From Piliocolobus tephrosceles (Eukaryota > Chordata > Mammalia > Primates > Cercopithecidae): a stretch of 64,000 nucleotides of DNA. Where the stretch lies: positions 29,286,405-29,350,404 of the forward strand of contig NC_045452.1 of NCBI RefSeq assembly GCF_002776525.5. The letters are read 5' to 3'. The notes beneath the pieces are model-generated. The model did not search any database and was not told the DNA's origin. It was given only the letters and a program-made list of their open reading frames with translations. Each line of letters opens with the position of its first letter. Position 1 is the stretch's first letter. Position numbers and translations under genes: made by a program. Positions 56,738 through 64,000 of the stretch are shown piece after piece.

Positions 56738-57328
56738 GGCCTGTGAAGGGAGGGGCTGCTGTGAAGGTCTCTGACATGCCCTGGAGACATTTTCCCCACT
56801 GTCTTGGTAATTAACATTGTGCTCCTCATTACTTATGCAAATTTCTGCAGAAGGCTTGAATTTCCTCCCAGAAAATGGGTTTTTCTTCACTCTTTGCATC
56901 GTCAGGCTGCAAATTTTGGACACTTTTATGCTCTGCTTCCTCTTGATTGCTTTGGTGCTTAGAAATTTCTTCCACCGGATACCCTAAATCATCTCTCTCA
57001 AGTTCAAAGTTCCACAGATCTCCAGGACAGGGCCAAAATGCCACCAGTCTCTTTGTATAGCAAGAGTGACCTTTACTCCAGTTCCCAAAAACTTTCTCAT
57101 CTCCATCTGAGACCACCTCAGCCTGGACTGCATTGTCCATATCACCATCAGCATTTTGGTTAAAGCCATTCAACAAGTTTCTAGGAAGTTCCAACCTTTT
57201 CCACATTTTCGCCTTCTTCTGAACCCTCCAAACTGTTCCAACTTCTGCCTGTTACCCAGTTCCAAAGTCACTTCCACATTTTCGGGTATCCTCACAGAAG
57301 CACCCCACTCACTGTGGTACCAATTTAC
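56738..57328 (-). pseudogene. MST/THE1 internal region, gag-like, truncated
   Basis: This minus-strand stretch follows directly inside the LTR at 57329-57671 and matches the non-coding-to-gag-like internal sequence of MST/THE1 elements: AAATTGGTACCACAGTGAGT just inside the LTR, then GGTAACAGGCAGAAGTTGGA. It holds an open stretch of 125 codons at 56829-57206, longer than most pieces of this kind. MaLRs are non-autonomous endogenous retrovirus-like elements whose internal part is related to gag but does not encode a complete set of proteins. The region is cut off at about 56738, so the rest of the internal sequence and the other LTR are missing. I see no evidence for a host gene here. Confidence 0.85.
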
Positions 57329-57671
57329 TGTATTAGTCCATTCTCACGTTGCAATGAAGAGACTGGGCAATTTATCAAGTAAAGGGGTTTAATTGACTCG
57401 CAGTTCTGCAGGGCTGGGGAGGCCTCAGGAAACTTAAAATCATGGTGAATGGGGAAGCAAATGTATTCTTCGCATGGGAGCAGAGGAGAGAAGTGCAGAG
57501 CCCCGTATAAAGCCAACAGATCTCACGAGAACTCACTCTCAGGAGAACAGCATGAGGTAAACGGCGCCCATGATTCAGTTACCTCCCACTGGCTCCCTCC
57601 CATGGCATGTGGGGATTAGAGAACTACCATTCAAGATGAGATTTGGGTGGAGACAGAGACAAACCATATGA
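57329..57671 (-). mobile_element. MST/THE1-type LTR (5' LTR of a partial provirus), minus strand
   Basis: TGTATTAGTCCATTCTCACG at the left and GACAAACCATATGA at the right are the reverse LTR ends. Internal blocks GCTGGGGAGGCCTCAGGAAA and GATCTCACGAGAACTCACTC match. With the internal sequence at 56738-57328 on its 3' side, it is the 5' LTR of a truncated element. Confidence 0.93.
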
Positions 57672-59636
57672 ATCGGCAGCCCTGCAAGGCCTTACCTGTT
57701 TATCTCTGGACTCTGCTTCCCTTGGCAGTGATGTTACCGCCCATGGCAGCCCTGTTTGGGAGGACACAGCCTGCACAGAGCCTGGCTTGGCAGGTGCTGG
57801 CCACGTGGAGTGGTCCCTGCTGTGGGCGTCAGGGAACTTTCCACAACCTCCTCTGTGGTTCACCCTCACTCGGGAGGCTGGCGACAGGTGTCACCACTCT
57901 CTTGTTCAAGCAGAGAAGGGAGCCTCAGAAGGGACAAATAACAATCCCAAAGACCCCAGCTGGTACATGGCAGAACCAGGCCCTAAAGACAGGTGTTCTG
58001 AGGCTGCGCTGAGCTCTTCTGACCACGCCAGGCCGTGTCCATCCCAGGTACCCACCATTTCTGCAGCCACCCCCAGGCTGATCCTGTTGGAGAAGCTCTG
58101 GGAGACCTCTGGATTCCCACTGGGAAGACCTGTGCAGCTCAGGCACAGATGGCCTGCACTGTGGCCCTTGCCCCTTTCCCTCCATGCCTGCCACAGGTCC
58201 TCAGCACCCCAGTGCCATGAACTTCCCAGGCTGCCTACACCCTTTGAGCCCCCTGCCCATCCCCCAACATGGGAGGTGGTGAGAGTGGCACCGCTCTCAT
58301 GTACTGCCCACAAAGAACACTGCATGACATCTGTGCCCACCCACAGCCAGGGAAGGCACTGGCAGGCCATGAATGTACCATTTCACTGCATGGCCTCTTT
58401 TCCCAATGAAGTAAATAAATAAAGGCCGCTGCTTGCTCCCCACTGGCCTGCTCCTGCAGCTGAAATGGATGACTTTCTTTGCCCTGTGCCCAATATCTGT
58501 GCTTATTGCAAAGCATATATCTGCAGCAGTGGATTTTTAAACTAGTCAGCATGCCCAGCGCCCTCAGGAAGCATCTTTCTTCCCTTTGAACGGCCTGGCT
58601 TTCCTGGCAGGGGTCTGCTGGGCCTTTTTATAAGCTACAGGGGCATTTTTCTTCCCTGAAATGAGGGCCTGGCCGGCGCATCTCCGGGAGCTGCCAAGGC
58701 TGTTGGAAAGAGCACTTCTGGGCAGATCCGCCATCCTCGGGCACATCCTCCAGCTTGTACCTCCAGCCGAGGCTACACAGACATGGGGTGGAGTCCCCAG
58801 CCTGGGCTGTGGGTTCCCCTGCTGGGGTCGGCAGGGCTGTGGGAGTCAGCTGCCTGTGGGGGACAGGAGGGTAAGAGCACTCCAGTCCCTGCAGAGGGAG
58901 AGGTGAGAGACATGGGGGAAGGCAGCCCCAACCTCTACCATCACCTCTAAAGCAGTGGGGGAATTTGGGGCCTCTGTCCCATCTCCGACGGCAGCAGCCT
59001 TATCTCTGCAGCAGGCCCCATGAATTGTGTGCCCAGAGTTGAGGTCAAAGCAAGTTCCTGGTTCGTTAGGGAAACAGAGCACTCTTAGCCAATGAGGTAC
59101 CACAGCACGTCTGACAGAGGCAGGTGATTCCTGGAGGTTCTTTATTCTGTTCACCAGAACCAGGGCCCCGGTGGCAGAGGCCTCCCAGGAGGTCCACGTC
59201 GTGCAAAATACAAACTCAGGTCCTTTCATCTCATCCATCGACAGCCCAGAACAGAGTTGATTTTGCCCATTGTACAAAGGATCAAACCCAAATTCAGAGA
59301 AATTGACTGTCCCGCCCGTGCCTGCCCAGCTGGGAGGAGTCTGAGCTGGCTTCCATTCACATGTGTTTCGCTGAGAACAGCAACCCACACCCTGACTGAA
59401 GGGCTGGTCCAAGCCTGCTTGTTGGGTGTTTGCTCGCTGCCCTCCCTTCTCCCTGTCTACCCTTCCCTTCATGGACAGAAGATGGAGTTCAGAGAGGATC
59501 CCCAGGTCCCCAGAGACACACAGCCAGGCCAGGAAGGAGCTCACCCCAACTGCTGCCTTCTGTCCAGGGCCTTGCCTCCCCAACCCCACAGCCAGCCACT
59601 TGCACGCAGCCAGGACTGCAGGTAACGCTCTAAACA
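57672..59636. other. GC-rich stretch, mostly single copy
   Basis: 2 kb of GC-rich sequence with long overlapping open frames on both strands: 259 codons at 57643-58422 (starting inside the LTR) and 263 codons at 58846-59637 on the minus strand. Neither has a recognisable domain, and both have the low-Lys, high-Pro/Arg/Ser look of chance frames. Possible MIR fragments lie at about 57900-58010 and 59265-59355, both weak. Confidence 0.4.
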
Positions 59637-59955
59637 CATGATTAGCATTTATTATGGCTTCATTTCATAGACACAGGACAATGAACAGAGCCATAAACAG
59701 GGAGAACAACAATTGAATCAGGAAAATATGGCACTTTTAAGAATAGTTTATGAGTTGAACAAAAGGAAAACTCTAGTCTTGCACTCTGGGATACTGAGCA
59801 GTGCTCCTAGGGCTCTTTGGACTGTAAAGCATTATTGAACTGTTCCTGCAATGCAAAGTGTACAAGATGGTCATAATTAAGAACAATTGATTCAATATTT
59901 TTGCCAAACCTCAGGGTAAGAATATAAACTAGTCATAATGGAAAAATGCCAGATC
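59637..59955. promoter_or_regulatory. Candidate conserved non-coding element
   Basis: AT-rich non-repeat block between GC-rich DNA and the minisatellite. It carries AACAATTG twice (59708-59715, 59882-59889) and GAACAAAAGG (59757-59766), all SOX/TCF-like, plus CATAATTAAG. Many AT motifs remain intact. Inference from composition and motifs only. Confidence 0.3.
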
Positions 59956-59998
59956 CGAGGTGACCTGAGCCAAGATGATCATTGCAAGAATACAGGAA

Positions 59999-60751
59999 CC
60001 ATTGCAGTGGAGGTGACACACACAACCATCACAGCTGAGATGACACACACAGCATGAAGTGACCATACTCACACAACCATCACCACGCAGGTGACACACA
60101 CACCATGGAGTGATGGCACTCACACAACCATCATAATGGGGTGACACACTCACCATGGAGTGACGGCACTCACACGACCATCACAGCAGAGGTGACGCAC
60201 ACAGCATGAAGTCAATGTTCACACAACCGTCACAGCAGAGGTGACACACACACCGTGGAGGGACGACACTCACACAACCATCACAGTGGGGGTGACGCAC
60301 ACAGTATGAAGTGANNNNNNNNNNACAGTATGAAGTGACAATACTCACACAACCATCACAGTGGGGGTGACACACTCACCATGGAGTGACAATACACAAC
60401 CATCACAGTGGAGGAGTAATGGCACGTGCACAACCATCACAGTATGGGTGACACGCACAGCATGAAGTGACAATACTTACATGACTGTCACAGCAGAGGT
60501 GACACACACACTGTGGAGTGACGGCACTCACACAACCATCACAGCAGGAGGTGACGCACACAGCATGAAGTGTCAATGCTCACACAACCATCACAGTGGA
60601 GGTGACGCACACACCACGGAGTGACAGCACTCACACAACCATCACAGCAGAGGAGTGACGGCACGTGCGCAACCATCACAGCAGAGGTGACACACACACC
60701 GTGGAGTGACGGCACTCACACGACCATCACAGTAGAGGTGACGCACACAGC
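59999..60751. repeat. 51-bp minisatellite with two alternating unit types
   Basis: About 14-15 units of 51 bp, starting TCACACAACCATCACAG and continuing GGTGACRCACAC. Type A ends GCATGAAGTGACAATAC and type B ends CCGTGGAGTGACGGCAC. A and B mostly alternate, giving a 102-bp higher-order repeat. Two shorter units (about 60393-60430 and 60640-60680) have lost the 'tgacacacacaccgtgg' part. The minus strand reads as Cys/His-rich peptides only because of the period. Confidence 0.95.
60315..60324. other. Assembly gap (10 N) inside the minisatellite
   Basis: Ten N bases. The 14 bases before (60301-60314) and after (60325-60338) are the same: ACAGTATGAAGTGA. If the gap and one copy are removed, the unit is exactly 51 bp, matching its neighbours. 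The gap is therefore probably a placeholder between overlapping contigs, not missing DNA. Confidence 0.9.
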
Positions 60752-63645
60752 ACATTAGGAGACCTCCAGGCACCGGTTGCTGGGCTCACAGCTGATGATC
60801 TAATGAAGAGCAAAGCAGACACAGGTCGCCGCGCAGGTTGTTTTGCCACCTTGAGAGAGGCAGACTCTAAGCACAAAAGCTGCGCCTGTGATTCAAAGAC
60901 ACCAAGTCAGGTTGCTCCCACAAGCAGCGTCAGGGGTGGCTGCTGCGGGGCAGGTGCCAGGTAGTCTGCCTCCAGAGCTAGTGTCAACTGTGTCTGCGTT
61001 CAGTTCAGTGGACGAGCAGATTCCAACCAGGCTATGGAAACCACCACACAACATGGTGCCTAGAAACAGAAGGGTGCGTTCAGCCGAGAGGCATCTGCCC
61101 TGGAGCTCCCCAGACACCCGGGAGCCGACTTGCTGGGAAGTCACATTGGGGCTCAGAACTCGCTGTGGGGCTAAACCTCATGCCTGCCTTTCACAGGATA
61201 ACAAGGCCGCCTCCACCCACTCGCCCACTGTCCCTCACAGGGCCACCACAGAGCAAGAAGACTGTGCCTTCCGCCCTCTGTCCACTGGCCAGGGCCAGCG
61301 TGGGCGGGGGTGTGGCTGCAGGGGGCAAGCTTCTTAGGACACCAAGTGCCGAGAAAATGTCTTGCTGATGCCTGAAGGCTGTTAGGAAAGAGGCTCTCTA
61401 GGGTCCCAGAGGAAGCTAGGAGAAGGAAGCCGTCCTGGAGAAAGCACAGGAAGCCGCTGTGGGGGAGCCAGCCGTGGGCCAGGCTGCAGTGTGCTGAGAC
61501 GTGGCTAACAACCAGCTCCTGTGGTGAGGGGTGGATGGTCGTGCAGTCGTCACCAATAGCCCTGGTGCAATTGCTCCCACCATGGCTGATTCCCAGCTAC
61601 ACAAGTCACATCAACTGTTGCAGGATTCCGGGATATTTAACAACAGGCTCTCCGGAGCAGTACAGCCGGCCCCAGCATTACACCCTCTCAGGACTCTGGC
61701 TTCTGAGGAAACCTTGTCCTCAGAAATCTATAGCTGTGATGGAACTCCAAAGACGGCCCCTCCGCATAGGAGGGGTCCGGTCACTGCTGTCGGCTTGCTG
61801 CGGGCCTACGGGGGTTCTGAGTCCCAACGTGTCCACTCCACCCGCAGGAATCAAGCCTTCCTCCTAATGCTTGGTTCAGCCCATTGCACAGGGAGTGCCT
61901 GATGTGTTCAAGATCTGTGCTCAACCAGAAGGCTACACACTCAAGCTGAGCTCATGCTCCCAGGAGCCCCCAGAGGCCGGGACATGCCCTCCCCACAGTC
62001 GAGGGGACAGGAGAAAGCGCATGTGTGCTGGAACGTCAAGCACCACATGGTGTGGGGAGGGGAAAAGGGGGCCAGGGGATGCAGGGCTTGGCCCTGGCGC
62101 GGATCTTAGATAACGGGCAGGCACCCAGCGGGGAGGACAAAGCAGAAAGGGTATTTCTAGGTGAATGAGAAGCTGAGCGGGCAAAGATACGATGGGGGTC
62201 CCAGCAAATGGGAATTCAGCTGTAGATTCACGTGCGGAGCCTCAAACAGGCACGTAGGCACGTGGGTGGCCTCGCACACTGGAGACCCCCGTGCCAGAAG
62301 AGGCAACTTCCACTGGCAGAGCCCTGCCGTGAGCTACGTGCCAGGCCTTGTGGTTGCATACACCATCCCACACACCCTCAGGGTTTACTGAGACATCCTC
62401 CAGGCGTCCCCAGAAAAGGCCCAGGAGACCAGGAGGTGGAGTTTTCAGGGGACAGAGCCAGGGCTCGTGGGCCTGTGGAGCCCCTGGGAAGCCCTGAGGA
62501 GGATGTGGGGGCTGCGAGTGGAAGCCTTCTGCAGGAGCACAAATCTTGGCCGAGATCCGTGGAGCTGCCAGGCCCCGCCTGCTGCCAGGCCGAGCCTCAA
62601 GGACTCTTGGGGTCCCTGGCGTCATGGGCAGAAGGCACGTAACCATAACCTGTCGATGCATCATGGATGCTGAATGCACGTCAATTGATGGAGCAAATAA
62701 CTGCCGCAGCCGCAAAGTACCAGAGGAGGATAGGAATGTGACCAGATTTTCTGAAATAGATGTAAATTTTCCCAGGTGACCAAGGCAGGCAGCAGTGGGG
62801 CTGTGACAGGAAAGGCCACGCTCGCCACCAAGACCCCGCTAGCCTCACGTTCTGTTGTCGAAAGACACCTGCCTGCTTTGCGACTCCATCTCCACCGAAA
62901 CGGTCCCTGCAGGCATTTGCAGGGATCGATCCTTTTCCCTCGAGCACCTACTTTATTCCTCTCCCCAGAATCATGAGGCCCAGCCCCGATCAACCTTGCC
63001 ACTTACGCCAACCCACTGGTATCGTCACTTTTCAATCTCTTTAACGTACATGCAGGAAGAAAGACAGCCAGCGTGGAACAGGTTAAGCAAGGCCAAAGAA
63101 GAGCAGCGGCCTCGTCCCAGGACGTGCTGGGCAGGCACCACAGCGCCAGCGTCCCCACATCCAGGACAAAGCTGAGTGCAAGTGTCACCGTGAGGTGGCC
63201 TGTGTGATCCCGGCCCACTGACCCCCTCAGATGAAAGAGAGCGGGAGACGCCTCTCAGCCGGAACTCAGACCACCAGCACGCAGCACCCAGTACCCACGG
63301 GTAAGCAGTGCACCTGAGTAGAGAGGAGAGCTCGGTATGGAGGGGACAGTGATGTGACGGCCACCAAGTCCACGCTCTGACCCCCAGCAGCAGGGGTGCC
63401 AGCCTCATTGTGGAGTATTGCAGCATGTGGGGAAATGATTTTATTTTCCTCATCACTGCTACCAGCTGGGCGCTAATGAGCCCCCAGTTCTGGTTCCATT
63501 GGTGACATTTCAGTTCACACATCACTGTCATTTGGGGTGGGTAAGTCCAAGCCACTTAAACCTCAGGCTCACATTGATTAGAAATTCCCTCCAGTCCCAG
63601 CTTCAGGCCTCTGCTCTCTCCTGGACCATCAGGAGAAACGGCAAT
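60752..63645. other. GC-rich single-copy stretch
   Basis: 2.9 kb of GC-rich sequence with CpGs but no clear gene. Open frames up to about 176 codons occur on both strands and overlap, as expected by chance. Around 62640-62790 and 63415-63550 the sequence becomes less GC-rich with AT motifs; these parts may be old repeats or conserved elements. No RNA gene, and no transposon recognised with confidence. Confidence 0.4.
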
Positions 63646-63740
63646 GGGAGAAAGCAAAGAGCAGGCGTGGAGCCAGGAGAAGGGAGGCCATGGGAGAAAG
63701 CAAAGAGCAGGTGTGGAGCCAGGAGGGGAAGGGAGGCCAT
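63646..63740. repeat. Two-unit tandem duplication (46 and 49 bp)
   Basis: GGGAGAAAGCAAAGAGCAGG starts a 46-bp unit at 63646, repeated at 63692 with a C-to-T change and a 3-bp insertion in the purine run (GGAGGGGAAGG). It ends GGCCAT both times. Recent, given near identity. Confidence 0.92.
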
Positions 63741-64000
63741 GCTTGTCAGGAAGGCTGGAAGCTTCCTGGAGGAGGGACACTCCCCCTTTTTCTTTGCTTT
63801 GAACTCTTGATGATCTGTTACCCACAATGAGGGCACAATCTCCATGAGAGCAGGGGTGTGGCCCGGGAGGGTCTCAACAATGAATGGGGAAGCCCTGGAC
63901 CCCGCAGTCCTGCCCTGGGCCAAGGCACTCATGGCCCTTCCTCTGCCCTCAGGACCGCCCCCCTCCGCACATGTGCCCTTCACAAATGCGGTGCACTCCC

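Noticed and set aside
56829..57206. A possible host gene exon with an acidic, gene-like protein
   Set aside because: The DNA matches the internal region of THE1/MST elements and sits directly behind a matching LTR, so it is retroelement-derived.
57643..58422. 259-codon open frame on the plus strand
   Set aside because: It starts inside the MST/THE1 LTR and runs into GC-rich DNA with stop codons rare by composition. No domain is recognisable.
58846..59637. 263-codon open frame on the minus strand
   Set aside because: The longest frame in a GC-rich stretch where several overlapping frames of over 100 codons occur on both strands. No motif and no splice support. It remains a weak candidate only if transcripts are found.
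59929..60375. Cys/His-rich repeat peptides on the minus strand that look like zinc fingers at first glance
   Set aside because: They arise from the 51-bp period (a multiple of three). The Cys/His spacing does not match a zinc finger, and one frame runs through the N gap.
59999..60751. CRISPR-like array
   Set aside because: Regular direct repeats with no unique spacers: the whole 51-bp unit repeats, and the source is a vertebrate genome.
1..64000. A new gene system or operon
   Set aside because: No cluster of intact genes, no conserved gene pairs and no RNA genes. The density of Alu, L1 and MaLR elements explains most of the open frames outside the simple repeats and GC-rich stretches.

Overview
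This window is primate nuclear DNA with no host protein-coding gene, RNA gene, CRISPR array or operon that the sequence supports. It is built almost entirely from interspersed repeats: about twelve Alu elements, one long primate-grade L1, an L1 with an inverted 5' part, several kilobases of old L1M remnants, MaLR and ERVL LTRs, MIRs and DNA-transposon MITEs. Two Alus (about 11.5 and 45.4 kb) carry the GATCCGGCCACTGC-type right-arm variant. I know this variant as common in Old World monkey AluY lineages and rare in human, so I infer a cercopithecid such as a macaque, baboon or guenon (moderate confidence).

Layout. 0-5 kb is mostly GC-rich and single-copy, with a 238-bp local duplication (423-660 and 2105-2341) flanking an (ATCC)n tract, then a GT-rich tract, a MIR and an MST-type LTR. 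5.9-29 kb is an AT-rich block of old minus-strand L1 cut by Alus, small tandem repeats, MLT1-like LTRs and a 4.1-kb L1PA-grade insertion (20152-24249) whose ORF2 is broken. 29-34 kb holds an (ATC)n tract, several LTRs and a non-repeat stretch that may be regulatory. 34.07-36.67 kb is an L1 with a twin-priming-type 5' inversion, a ~20-nt target-site duplication, a possible short 3' transduction, and a solitary MLT2 LTR inserted in it with a perfect 5-bp duplication. 36.7-41.9 kb is more old L1.

42-57.7 kb is mixed: MIRs, an MLT2-like LTR, a monkey-type AluY, a palindromic hAT-type MITE split by an L1MA fragment, a minisatellite carrying seven CAGGAAGT (ETS-type) motifs, a THE1 LTR, a Tigger-type MITE, old plus-strand L1, and a partial MST/THE1 provirus (one LTR plus a gag-like internal piece). 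57.7-64 kb is GC-rich and mostly single-copy. It is broken by a 51-bp-period minisatellite whose two unit types alternate. A 10-N gap in that array is flanked by the same 14 bases on both sides and is probably an assembly artefact.

I found no new biological system. The observations most worth checking are the spurious gap in the alternating minisatellite, the ETS-motif minisatellite, the inverted L1 with its possible 3' transduction, the recent 238-bp duplication, and four AT-rich non-repeat stretches that look like conserved non-coding elements. All repeat family names are from memory of consensus sequences. Subfamily calls and the edges of old repeats are approximate.
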